In this document: one piece after another, positions 34,401-46,719 of the stretch
Position numbering within the stretch: the stretch's first letter is position 1
How the letters are laid out: each line of letters opens with the position of its first letter
NCBI GenBank assembly: GCA_002221725.1
Contig: NJFT01000228.1
Coordinates: forward strand, 1-63,675
Direction of reading: 5' to 3'
DNA from: Scedosporium boydii
Lineage: Eukaryota; Ascomycota; Sordariomycetes; Microascales; Microascaceae
DNA length: 63,675 nucleotides
Notes under the pieces: model-generated
Database searches by the model: none
What the model saw: only the letters and a program-made list of their open reading frames with translations
Told to the model about the DNA's origin: nothing
Translations under genes and position numbers: made by a program

Positions 34401-35083
34401 CGCGATCAAAAGGTCCAAGTGAATGGATGGTAAAATTACAGAGGAATAATATGCCGATTTTCTGGAGTACTAGGGACTGAACGACGTGCCTTGGCTTTAA
34501 AGAAGAAATGGCGTCGGAAGTGACTGCCCCGATTCCGCAGGGATTGTACAGGAGCATGCATGCACACTTCTATTCCCCGAAACCAGTTGGAGGTGGTCGC
34601 CTGGAACCGTTTAATACATTTCCGATCAGATTCCGATCGCACACAGGCCACCAATTTTAGGCCGAGTGTTAATGAGCCAGCAGGACAATCCCAACAGGGC
34701 CATGTCCAGGCATGAAAGCGCTCCGGAGGACATTACCCTTGATTCCGTCAGCTGAGCTCGATGCGACCCTAGAAAATGCAGCTGCTGGCGACTTTCTGGT
34801 ACCCAAAATGTAGGCGAGAGCCGAGAAGAGTGTCCTTTTCAGAAGCGAATTTGAAGTTCACAAAATGTTCCACTGTGCTAACGAAAACCAACTGAACCTG
34901 CTAGCAGGCAAGATTGAACTCGATACTAAGGTGGAGCCGGACACCCGTTCTAGAAAGCTTGATCAAACTACCCGCTAGATCATTTTTGCAGGTAAGCTTT
35001 TAGATTTAAGACGATTCTTTCTTCCTCTCTACATCTCTCCGGCCGAGCGAAGAAACTCCAAACCCGGGTCACAATCCGATAAC
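34401..35083. promoter_or_regulatory. Dabb gene promoter and intergenic space
   Basis: CGGAA at 34515 and TTCCG at 34533, 34620 and 34631 lie within 235 bp upstream of the Dabb start codon. The remainder, to the amine oxidase stop, shows no gene. Confidence 0.4.
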
Positions 35084-36737
35084 CTATCCATCGTTTCCAG
35101 CAACACGTAACGGGATGATATGTTGGGAGTCACCAAGCTCGCCGCCCAGTTCCTTTGCAACTCGAGTCCCATCTTCAATTGCTCCGTCAATGAAACCCCT
35201 CCAGCCCTTAGCCCAGTCGGCACTGGCAAACAAAATATTGCCTTGGCGCGCTTTTAAAACATCCAGGTATTCTGTTGCCATGCCGGGACGCAGGAACTCC
35301 CACGTACCCAAGGCGAACTCGTCAGCGTTCCAGTCGTGGAATACAAGTCGCCGAATGTCCTCAAACAGCGTTGGCGCAAAGGCACCCATGGCTGCCAAGG
35401 CCTTCTGCCCAGCGTCTGCCGTGGGCTCGAGACGGAGATCGGGGTACGAGCATCCAAAGGCCACAACGTGGGTGTTACCCGCTGGCGTGGTGCCGTCGCC
35501 GAAGGCCATACCCAAACCGCCTTTGTTCCAGCCACTAAAGGTCCGGAGAGCTGGATTAGCCACTTCAGCGTGGACCTTGACACAATGGTTAGTGTGGCCC
35601 ATCTCCGATGCCGCTCGCTTTCCTGGAAGTAGATCGGGCTTGAAGGCGACGGCCTTCAACACATTGAGCGGGATTGTCGAGATTGCCCGCTTGGCTTGAT
35701 ATTGGACGCCCAGCCGAGTTGTGACCACAACATGGCTTCCCTGGTCTTCGACGCTGGCTACCGGGGCAGTAAATTGGTAGGTGAGCTTCCCCGTCGCACT
35801 AGCTTCATCGAAGATCTGTCTAGCCAATTTTGACTGCCCATCCTTGAGCTTAAATGTGAGGCACATCTCTTTGAACATGAGCATATCGTAGTTGTTGAGA
35901 GCCCACCATCGAAGCATGTCAAAGAAACTTGACTCCTCCATCGTACCACCGGAGGTCACAGAGAGAAATATCTCAAGTACTTCACGCTCAATGGGTGTTA
36001 AGTCGTCGTCAATCTGGGCGAGTCGGTCGGCGAAGGAAAGTTTGTCGTACTCGCCTATAATAGGGTTGTGGTGCGCATTGTGCGGGAAAGGAATGGCTTC
36101 TCGGCCCAACTTTCCATCAATGTTAACAAACTTTTTAACAGCCGATTCCAACATTTCAAACTAGAAAAGGTTCAATTAGCACGGTGGAAAAAGAAGAGAA
36201 AAAAATATATATATTTATACATATATATATATAAAGAGAAGAAGAAGAAATAGAAAAGAAAAGAGTGAGCTCGGAAATGAATACCTCCTGTTGAGAGCCG
36301 AGTTTCGTTGTGCTGCCATTTGAACGGTTGATCCAAGTGTCTTCAAGTCCTTGACCGGCAATGGGTGAAATCTCAAGATCGTCGCTCATGTTGTACCGAG
36401 CCAGCTCTCTCCAGACAAATGGTTGGTTCCAATGTACCCAAGTTCCCCCAATTTCGTAAGGATAACCCTCAATATCAGCGGACCACGTTCGTCCGCCAAT
36501 GCGGTCTCTGCCCTCGAGGAGAAGCACATCGTATCCGGCTGTAGTAAGGTCACGCGCTGCTATTAAGCCAGAGTAGCCTGCGCCGATCACCACAACGTCA
36601 TGAATTTTGTCGGAAGGCCGGTTGGATGAAGGCTCAATAACACCAACGGACGGAAGACCCTTTTGAAGACCGGCACCTGGCGTCCAGAGATGACCCTCCC
36701 GGCTGACGTACATTTTTAAAACTGTAGTGGTGGACAA
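35084..36737 (-). CDS. Flavin monoamine oxidase
   Basis: Two exons, 36737-36285 and 36160-35084, giving 509 residues, similar to fungal MAO-N (495). The FAD fold is DVVVIGAGYSGLIAARDLTT with LLLEGRDRIGGRTW and EIGGTWVHWNQPFVWREL, all diagnostic of the amine-oxidase family. Later blocks are SVTSGGTMEESSFFDMLRWW, VVTTRLGVQYQAKRAISTIP and WAKGWRGFIDGAIEDGTRVA. No Cys stands where mammalian MAO binds FAD covalently, so the flavin is probably non-covalent as in MAO-N. The enzyme oxidises primary amines to aldehydes with H2O2 and ammonia. The C-terminus (RVAGNDG) has no SKL-type peroxisome signal. In this cluster it would deaminate an aromatic amine ahead of the P450. The 124-nt intron contains an AT-rich repeat (36207-36255). 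Confidence 0.92.
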
Positions 36738-37526
36738 GACCTAGTTATTAGTGGCCAAGGAGGCTGGCGAAAGTAGAGGAAAATAATCCTACTGTTATTT
36801 CGATAAGGATGATAGCTGCCCAGAGCTTTGATTTGTCTCTATTATATCCCGGCTTAAATGGAACTGTTCTTATAACCACTACCTGAATTATCGATCCGGC
36901 GGAGTTCGGTGGACATTCCGCGTTCCGAGGTCATGCTGACGACTTAACCCCACTTCCAGTCCCCATTTCATACGATGCATTAATTGATCCTTTTTTTAAG
37001 CTGAGGAAACCCTAATAGTGTCTCTGGGCCATCCAAGAAGTCGCATGGACTGATCAAACAACCCTCCTATCATTGCCCCTTCCAGGACTGCTCCCACTCA
37101 TAAGCCAAATCTGCACCAAAAGACCGACGCAGTCACATATTTGATACGCTGAACTGCTTATCTGCTCGGAAATTTTCGCGTGGCTCTCGGAAATTCTTCG
37201 AGATTTCCGGCATTCGACAGGGAGGACTCTCCAAGATAATGCTCTCGTTTGCCCATTCTCGAGATAGTAGCGTCACACTTTTCCAGATTGGGTCTCAATG
37301 CAACCCCCAACTTCTCGACCATAGACCCACATTTACCCCGGATTTTGCGACATCGATTAACTGCTTCAGGAATTCGTTCCGAGATAAGTGAGATCCCAGA
37401 TAACGTATCTCAGACACCAGTGTCAGCTGAACGATTATTAAAAAGAAACGCCGTGCGTCAACCCCCTTCTTCCTAAGTTCCTTAAGTGATATCAGTTCTT
37501 CAAATTTGAGTTCGGAATCTGTAGAA
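36738..37526. promoter_or_regulatory. Divergent amine oxidase / permease promoter
   Basis: Half-sites: TTCCG at 36916 and 36923 (towards the oxidase), CGGAA at 37167 and 37188, TTCCG at 37205 and 37377, and CGGAA at 37513, only 14 bp before the permease ATG. The pair at 37188-37209 forms an inverted repeat, CGGAAAT-N8-ATTTCCG. This is the densest array after the hmgA-fahA promoter. Confidence 0.5.
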
Positions 37527-39340
37527 ATGTCGAACGACTCGCAGCCCAAGAAAATCGACATCCAGGTCACCCAGTATCTGGAAAAGGTGCCATCGCATAA
37601 AGTATGCGTTGCAAGTGACGAGGAGCGGCTGGCCCAGTTGGGTCATACCCAGGAACTTACTCGGCGATTCTCCGTCTTAACCCTTGGGTCGCTTTGTCTT
37701 TGCTTGATGGCCACTTGGGAGGCATTGTCGACCGTCATTGCCGCTGCCCTTATTAGTGGTGGCCCCCCATGTCTCTTCTACAACTAGTATGTTCCATCTT
37801 TCTTGAATCTCTCTCCCCCCGTGTAGACTACGAAGTACTAATTTAGATATTAGTATACTTTCTTTCGTATGCACAGTTTGTATTGCCTGTTCCCTCGGCG
37901 AAATTGCTTCTATATATCCAACGGCAGGCGGTAGGTCAAATGTCCCCGACCTGGTAGGACGCGAGACGCTGACCTGGGGAACCTAGGGCAATACCATTGG
38001 GTAGCCGCTCTTTGCCCGGCGTCCACGAGATCTATTGCCGCCTGGGTAACTGGATGGATATCTATAGGAGGGCAGATTATCTTAACGGCTTCAGCAGCGT
38101 TCGCTGCGGGTCTCCAGGCCCAGGCTTTAATTGTTTTGAACCATGACGACTACATACCTACTCGCTGGCAGGGTATGCTCTTTTACTGGGCTATCTTAGC
38201 TTACGCGGGCGCTCTCAATCTCTGGGGAATGAAGTTGATGCCTCAGATCAATCTATTATCAGGTAAGTGAGAATACTATAGCCCGTATCATTACGAGTCC
38301 AGAACTGATTTGCGAGAGTTTAGGTGTCATCCACATTTCCGCCTTCATTGCCATTATTACCGTGCTTGGCGCCATGTCCTCTAAGAATACATCCAGCTTT
38401 GTTTTCACCGAGGTTGTCAAAAGCAGCGGATGGGAAAGCAGCGCTATCTCGTGGCTAGTTGGACTGCAGAGCGCCGTTTATCCCTTTCTGGGGTAGGTGA
38501 CGAGGTTAATGCATGCTTAGGAATATATGACTAACTATTTATTTTCTAAATAGGTACGATGCCGCTTGCCATTTATCTGAGGAGCTGCCGAATGCTAGCC
38601 GCAACGTCCCTCTCGCTATGGTAGGCAGTGTCGTCGTCAACGGCCTGATCGGCTTGGCATATTGCGTCGTTTTACTCTATTCGGCTGGCTCCCTCGAGTC
38701 TCTCCTGGAGACACCGACAGGATTCCCCTTCATGCAAATCTACCTCGAAACTACAAATTCGAGAGTGGGAGCAACAATTATGTCTCTCATGCCGGTCATC
38801 ATCGCCACTGCTGCCACCATTGCTGGAGTAACATCTACGTCTCGGACTCTCTGGGCATTTGCTCGCGATAAAGCAACGCCCTTCGACTTATATATAAGCT
38901 CGGTAAATAAGAAGACGAAGGTTCCTGTCCAAGCAGTCGCCGTAGTCGTCTCTCTACAATTTCTTCTCGGCCTCATTTACCTTGGCAACTCTACTGCATT
39001 TAACGCTATTTTGTCTATGGCCATTATCGGCTTATACTTGTCTTATGGCCTGCCTATTATTTACATGCTTATCTATGGCCGCTCTTCCTTGCACAGTGGA
39101 GGCTTCGGTCCCTTCCGTCTACCCTCCAGTATTGGCGTCGTTACAAATGTTGTTAGCCTCCTGTGGATTACCATTGCTATATTCTTTAGCACCTTTCCCT
39201 TAACCATTCCTGTAACAGCTTAGAATATGAACTATTCCACGGTGGTGATAGCCGGCTGGATTGTGTTCGGGATCGTTTACTACCTTGGGCAGGGGCGGTA
39301 TAAATTTGAAGTTCCGGCTCTGGATCATATCTCCGGCTAG
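37527..39340 (+). CDS. APC-family amino acid/amine permease with premature stop near its end
   Basis: Exons 37527-37786, 37854-37930, 37987-38262, 38324-38492 and 38554 onward. The cytosolic start is MSNDSQPKKIDIQVTQYLEK. It carries the APC signatures RRFSVLTLGSLCLCLMATWE, SLGEIASIYPTAGGQYHWVA (EIASIxPxAGGxYxW), GYDAACHLSEELPNASRNVP and SRTLWAFARDKATPF. About 12 membrane helices are expected; relatives import GABA, choline, polyamines or amino acids across the plasma membrane. A TAG at 39221-39223 cuts it at 483 residues, in the middle of VTA*NMNYSTVVIAG. The frame stays open for 38 more codons (WIVFGIVYYLGQGRYKFEVP) to a TAG at 39338. Those residues make the last helix and tail of the family, so this is a nonsense mutation at the edge of the RIP-mutated block. 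The product may be weak or inactive. Confidence 0.85.
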
Positions 39341-40550
39341 TGTAATTTCTTTTAAGAAAACTCTATACTAAACGCAAATCCCTAAGATAGTACTTAATAT
39401 ACACTTAATTGAGCTATAATAAGGATACAATCTTTACCGGAGAAGGACCCGAGATATTAGTCTCGCTCATGTCCGGCAAAGTATACAACATTCGGCTTAT
39501 TGCTGTCAATGCGGAACGTGAAGTATAATACTATTCAGGACGTCCGGAGCTTGACCCGGGGCGTATCAGCAGGGTCGTGTAGGACTGGATAGTAGCAGGG
39601 TGGGCAAAGACTACTAACATCGCGCCGGGTAGTCTATAGGGCAACGGTTATATTAAGAGCTTCAATACTCGATTACTGATAAACTACTAAATAGTAAAAT
39701 CTTCTCTACGATCGCGGAGGCTAAGGTCATCGTAAAAGTTAGCGTAAATAAACCAGCCCATAGAGGCCCATCATTATACAAACTATATAAAACGGTTTTA
39801 ATAAAAAAAAAAAAGATAAGAGAAAATATTTAACCCCTTCTCTAATTTTTACTTTTATATTATAATATCTAGTAAGTCTTCTAATAATATTAAATAATAT
39901 AATATTTTTACTTTTTTATTTTAATAAATATCTTTACTTTTTTTTATATTTAAATATCTAATTTTTATTTTAAATCTTTAAATATTTTAAAATTAATATT
40001 ATATATATATATATTTTATTTTTTTTATAATTTAAATAACTATTTAATAATAATTATAATATAATTAATATTTAAACTTTTATATAAACTAGCTTTTTAT
40101 AAATACTTTTTCTTTTATTTTTAATTTTATTAAAATTAATTTATTAATTAATTAAAAACTTTTAATTTTAACTTTTAAATATTATAACTTAATTATAATT
40201 ATATTATATAAAGAAAGTAATAAATAATAGTAAAATTAAAAAAAATAATTTAATTATAAAATTAAATAACTTAGTATTTAATATATTATAACTTAGATAA
40301 CTATTTAATAGTAATTATAGTATAATTAGCGCTCGGGCCCCTATATAAAGCGGCTCTATATAGATAACTTTTCTAGTATTATTAGTTCTATTTAAGCTAG
40401 CTTACTTATTAGTTAGAAACTTTTTTAACTCTAACCCTAAAAAATTATCTAAGGTTAAGAGTAGACTTAGTTTAGGTTTAGGTTTAAGTTTACCTCTACT
40501 ACCGCCTCTAGCTCTAGCTCCAGCTCTAGCTCTAGCTCCTCTACCACCAC
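39341..40550. repeat. AT-rich RIP-type block, left part
   Basis: From about 39.35 kb base composition changes sharply: TA-rich with A and T runs, few CA, TG or CG dinucleotides. The first 450 bp (to about 39,790) keep moderate GC and look like another mutated repeat; 39,790-40,330 is extremely AT-rich. A CT-rich tandem of GCTCTA/GCTCCA (40508-40540) precedes the LTR. No gene is readable. Confidence 0.7.
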
Positions 40551-40988
40551 TGTTATAAGCTAGCCACGGCCACATCACGTAAGCCGGGCGGTGAGCTAGG
40601 ACGGCAGAATTGAAATAGCTTAGTCATAGAATCGGGCGGCATGACGTCCGATGAGTCGGTCGGACGACTATCCAACTAACCGGCCAGTTAAACTAAGGAT
40701 CAACTGGGCGATCGAGTAAGGACTTGATCGACTACAATAAGGAACTAAAGACGGATAGAAGAAGTGTCTATATAAAGCTATAATATCTCTTACTAGTCTA
40801 GTTATCTTCTAGACTCTTTAGTAGTTAATATAAGTAATATCTATACCCTATACTTATATATATACTCTTAGTACTTATTATTATAAATACTACTCGATTG
40901 CCTTACTTATCCCTAAATAGGCCCCTACTATCCTAGTACCTTCCTATCCTATTAATTAGCTAAAACCTATAGTATTAGGATTATAATA
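40551..40988 (+). repeat. 5' LTR of chromovirus (438 bp)
   Basis: Begins TGTTATAAGC and ends TTATAATA (probably TTGTAACA before mutation). It is co-linear over its full length with 47366-47803. Every mismatch I found by eye is a transition (C/T or G/A), as repeat-induced point mutation produces. Confidence 0.85.
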
Positions 40989-42159
40989 TATTAACTACTC
41001 CTATTTAGTAAGTAACCTTATCTAGTAATATACTAACTAAGAGATAATATATCTACTACTAAAGGAAGTACTACCTCTATAGAAGATATAAAGAAGGCCT
41101 ACATGGCCCTTATTAAAGAAAAAGAATAGCTTAAAGCTAAAAAGCAGTAACTTGAAGATGAGCTATCTGCTAGTAGTAACTATATCAAGTAGCTAGAGGA
41201 CTAGGTTACTCATCCCTAATACAAGATCCTAGCCCCCAAGCCCTATAATAGGAAGAAAGGAACACTTTAAGGATTCTTAATACAGGCTTAAGCCTATCTC
41301 CTATACTATTACCTTAACCTTAATAGGGAGGAGGACCAGGTGCTTGCTATTACTATATTCCTTACTAGAGATGCCCTGGCCTAGTTTAAACTCTAGATAA
41401 GAGACTACTTAGAGAACTTCTTAAATAGAAACTAGGATGAAGAAACCTAAAAGCTTTTTAGGAAATATAAGGACTTTAAGTAAGCCTTGAAGAGCACCTT
41501 TAGCAACCTAGATAAAGAGTGAGCCAACGAATGATAACTTAAAAACCTATAATAAAAGGGAGCTACTTCCTAGTATACTACTAAGTTTTAACAGGTAGCA
41601 TCTTATCTCGATTAGGAAGATAAGCCCCTAATAGCCTAATTCTATATTAGATTTAAGGATAAAGTTAAGAATAAATTATATAAAATAGATTAACTAGGAG
41701 ACTTATTAGAATATATTACTATAGTAGTATATATTAATAACTGATAATATAAATAATATATAGAGAAATAAGGATAAGGACGATCTTATATTAAGAAAAA
41801 GACTACTTATAAGACTACTATATAGGGAACCTATATAGAGCCTATAGAACTTAGTACTAGTATTATAAAATAAGCCCCCCTTAAGAGACTTAAAGAAAAG
41901 GTGGGGAAATGCTATAAATGTAGACATTATAGCTACTATATAAGGGAATACTAAATAAGGCATAAGCCCAAGCTAGGATATAAATAGCTAGATAAGAAGA
42001 AATCTAGGTTTAAGCTTATACTAGAGGGAAAAACTTAATAGCTAGGAGCTAGTACTATTAACTATAAATCCTTATTGTAAACTATATACTATAATAACAA
42101 CTATACTACTTACTAAAGTAATAAGGATAGGGCTAGCTACTACCTAAAGAAGCTATAAA

Positions 42160-43420
42160 TGTTTAAAATGATAAAGTAAAAAGAAGTAGCTAAGATTCTA
42201 GAAATTATAGAATAGATTTAGGAGACTAAGGAAGAACTCCTAAAGAAGTTTAACACCCTCACTAGTAAGGACCTATCTTATAAAGAATACTATAATGAGG
42301 CCTATAAATAGTACTATTAGATGCCTAGATCGCTATAGTAGTTTATATACTAATAAAACCTAGAGAAGTAGTACTAGGAGCAATAAACAGCTTAAACTAC
42401 CTAGGAATAAGAAGAATAGTTTAAAAACCTCCCAATTAGCTACTATACTATACTCGAAGAAGAAGAAGAAAGATAAGTACTTAGGGAGATTATTAAAAAC
42501 CTAGAGAAAAAAGTAATCTAATAGATCCCTAAGATCATAAAGGAAGACCTTGACTGTAAACAACTAAAGTATAAGGCAGCTTAGCACCTTAAGGATCTAT
42601 AGAGCTTAACTAAATAATAGGAATACTATATAGAAGCCTTAAGATAGAAAAACTATCTATATCTATTAAATAAAGAAGAATAGAAGGATTAGGGAGCATA
42701 TAAAGTATAAAGGAAGACCGAGAAAACCGACACAAGAATAGAAGTAGCAACCAAGGACCTAGACACCTACTTTAGTACACAGGACCCAGATAACGAAATA
42801 TAGGAGTAGTGGAAGCAATCTGTAAGAGAACAATAAATAAACTAAAGGGAAGTAGCTAAGGGGGAAGCCCTCTTTACCTAGTATAGAGGCACTGGCGGAA
42901 GCTGAACGCCCTATAAGAGACTTAACTAATATTACGATGGGAAGCTAGATAACATCATATTAGACCTCATCAACCTTTAGAAACAAATTGATGATCTTCA
43001 CTATACTATCCTCAATAAAGCTAACCTTAACATAAGGGTTAATAATATAAAAGAAGAAGACCTCTAAAATGATAAGAAATGATGAAAGGAAATCTAGAAA
43101 CTCTAGTAATAAGTCTAGGAACTAGAAGAAGAAAAAGAGCTAAGGGAAAAGTTCTTAGAAGAACTGGAAGAATAAGTGTGCCTCCTTAAAGGCTAAATAG
43201 ACCCTATAGGACTGGAGAACCTCTGTAAAAAACTCTAAGAAGAAATAAATAAGCAACTTAAACTTGCCTAGAACCTAGTTGATTACTTATAAGAAATGCT
43301 AGAATTAAATAGATAATAATAAAAATAGTAATAAGAAATTAAGAGGCTCTAATAACAGATAGCCAGCTTGTAAAGACTATAATGTAGGAGTTTAATATCG
43401 GTCGCAGAAGAAGTTATAAG
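42160..43420 (+). pseudogene. Charged, probably coiled-coil coding region between gag and protease
   Basis: Between the zinc knuckle and the protease one plus-strand frame stays coherent apart from TAG/TAA codons. Examples are ETKEELLKKFNTLTSKDLSY, RKTEKTDTRIEVATKDLDTY and KRLN*YYDGKLDNIILDLIN. It is rich in Lys, Glu and Leu, about 1.2 kb long, and makes an unusually long insertion for a chromovirus gag. I do not recognise the domain. Confidence 0.5.
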
Positions 43421-46400
43421 AACGATGGGACCTGGACCTAGTTAAGAAATAAGAGAAATGAATATTATAAAAGGATAGTAGATCTACTACCTAAAGGTGC
43501 CTATTACCTTAGCTAGATAAGAGTTCTAGGCTTTAGTAGACAGTAAGGCATAAGGGAACTTTATTTCCCTAATTATTATCAACTAATTAGAACTACTATA
43601 AGTAGAAAAATACTAGCTATATACCCTAAACGTATATAATAGAACGCTAGTAGACTACAAAGGCGGAGTAGTTAGTATAGAGACTATATATTTCTATATC
43701 TATATTGTAGGAAGAGTTAACTATATTTCTTTTAATATTATTAGAACTACTAGACACTCTATTATACTAGGGATCTTATAGCTGTAAACAAGGAACCTAT
43801 AGATTAATTAGGTAACTAATTAGCTTACTTAGAATGAGACTAAGTAAGGCCTAGGAAATAACTTAGCTACTAAGTAGTATTAATTAGAAGAGTTACTTTT
43901 AAGTAAGCTAAGAGCCTTTAAAATAATAATCTACTTTAAAGTACTTACTATAAAAGATTTAAATTACTTACTAAAGGGAAGAAAATATAAGTAAGTATAT
44001 ATAATAAGAGCTATAATAATCTTTAAAGCTATACTACTAGTAGAAGAAATACTATAGTATATATTTAAAGAATATTAGAAGTATAGTAAAGTATTTACTA
44101 AAGAACTAGATACTAGACTACTAAAATATAGCTAGTAAGACTATAAGATACTATTAAAAGAAGGTACTTAACCGAAGTTTATACCTATCTATAACCTTAC
44201 TAAAATATAATAATAAGTATTAAGAGACTATATAGTAAAGATGCTAAAGAAGGGATATATTAGACCCTCGATATCACTAGTAGGATATCTAATCCTCTAG
44301 GTACCTAAGAAGAATAGTAAACTACGAATATATATAGACTATTAGCAACTTAACAAAATCACTATCAAAAACTAATACCTACTACTATTTATTTTAAAAC
44401 TATAGGACATACTCTAAGAAGCATAGTAGTTTACAATTCTAGACTTAAGAGGAGTATATAACTTGATCTATATTAAGGAAGGTAATAAGTAGAAGACTGC
44501 CTTCAGGACATGCCTTAGGCACTTTAAGTACTTAGTTATACCTTTCGGATTAATAAATGCCTCTATAAGCTTTTAGATAATAATTAACTATATCCTATAA
44601 GAATACTTAGACTACTTTGTAGTAGTATACCTTGACGATATCTTTATCTTCTTAAAAATACTAGAAGAGTATAAGGAACATATATATAAAGTCCTCTAGA
44701 AGCTGTAAGATATAAAACTATTAGTAAAACCAGCTAAGTGTAAATTCTACAAGTAGTAAGTAGACTTCCTTAGATATATAATCTAGCCCGGAAAGATCTA
44801 GATATAGGAATTAAAGGTTAAAGCTATCTTAGAATAGCTAGTACTAACTAATATTATAGAAGTAAGAGGATTCCTCGGATTCCTTAACTTCTATAGAAAG
44901 TTCTTAGGAGGCTATAGTACTTATATATAAGCCCTTATAGAACTTACTAAGAAGGATAAACTATTTTAATAAGGACTAGAGAAATAGAAAGCGTTCTAAG
45001 AAGCTAAGTATCTGATTATAGTATACTCCGATTACAAGAACCTTATAGGGTTTACTACAATAAAGGAACTCAACTAATAATAAACGCGATAAGTAGAAGA
45101 ACTATCTAAGTATAACTTTAGGATTATATATATTAAAGGAAAGGAAAATAGAAGAGCTAATACCCTCAGCCAGAGACTAGACTACTTTTAGAAAGTACCT
45201 AAAGAGACAGGTACCCTCCTTTACTATAATGAAGAAGGAAACCTGCAGTAGTTAGCTACAGGGTATTAGATATAATAGGTTAACCTGATTGTAAAGGAAA
45301 TTAAGAACTATTATATAGACCTCGGACTATAAGACTAAATGTAGACTTAAGAACAAATATAGATAATAGTGCCCCCGAACCTAGTAGAAAGATTTATCTA
45401 AGTAATCTATAAAGTACTATATAATAGGTACCTAGGAATTATGAAAACTATAGAAAAGGTATTAAAGGAGTACTTTATTCTATATTTTAAGAAGGTAACT
45501 ACTAAGGTTATAGCTAAATGCCTTCAGTATAGAAAAAATAAGAATTAGCTATATAAGCTATATAGACAACTGTAACCTATACTAGTATTAGAGGTACTAT
45601 AGTAGAAAATTATTATCGACTTTATTATTAAACTACTAAAGTTAAGAGACCTAGCTACAGGGGTTAGATATAATAGTATTATAGTAGTAATTGATAGGCT
45701 AATGAAGTATACTTACTTCGTATCCTATAACGAATCTATAAAAGTACTATAATTCGTAGAACTATTCCTATAAACTATAGTAGTAAACTATAACCTACTA
45801 GAAGAAGTTAACTTAGATAGAGGTAGAGTATTTGTCTCTTACTTCTAGTAAAGCCTATTAGATAGAATAGGAATCAATTATAAACTATCTACTGCCTATT
45901 ATTTAGAAATATAAGGGTAAGTAGAACGAATAAACTAAACACTTAAGATATATCTATAGTATTATATTAACTAAGAATAAGATAACTGGGTATTGCTACT
46001 ATTCTTAGCCTAGAAAGCCTATAATACTAATATGTCGGAAAGCTTTAAGATATTACTATTTTATGTAAACTATAGTATCGAACCTAGGACAGGATTTGAG
46101 CCTATAGGTACGAAGATATAAGTAGAATAAGCAATCCTTATAGTAGATAAAATGAAGGAACTATATAAGTAGTTAAAAGAAGAACTGCAATTTATCTAGT
46201 AAAGGATGAAGTACTATACTAATAGTAAGTAGTTTAAGGGACTAACCCTTAAGAGGGGAAGCAAGGTCTAGTTACTATAAAAGAAACTAGGAACTAGGGA
46301 CTCTTAAATTAAAATAATAAGACTAAGTAATAAACTCGATTACTGAAAACTAGGACCCTTCCTAGTTAAAAGAAAAGTTTTAGAAGTTAACTACGAGTTA

Positions 46401-46719
46401 GACCTACTAGAAGGTATAGATAACTACTTAGTGTTTTATATAGTACTACTGGAACTAGCTTATAGAAGTATACTATTAGGAAAATTAGTCTAGCTTAAAG
46501 CTAAAAAATAAGGAATCTTCGAGGTAGAAAGGATTACTAACTTATAAAATAATAAAGGAACTATTAAGTATTTAGTTAAATAGAAGAACTATAAAGAAAG
46601 TAATAATACCTAGGAACCTATTGAACATTTAATAGGGAGCCTGCAACTCCTTGTAGACTATTACTAGAGGAACTTAATAAAGCTAAGGGATCTAGTAGTA
46701 ATAGATCTATTAGTAAGCT

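Noticed and set aside
35115..35699. 194-codon plus frame opposite the amine oxidase
   Set aside because: Antisense shadow of a strongly conserved coding exon.
40508..40540. GCTCTA/GCTCCA tandem as a CRISPR-like or telomeric array
   Set aside because: A short simple repeat of 6-bp units without spacers, next to an LTR; neither CRISPR nor telomere.
41706..41963. 85-codon minus frame inside the retroelement
   Set aside because: AT-rich chance frame antisense to gag; the plus strand shows the zinc knuckle here.
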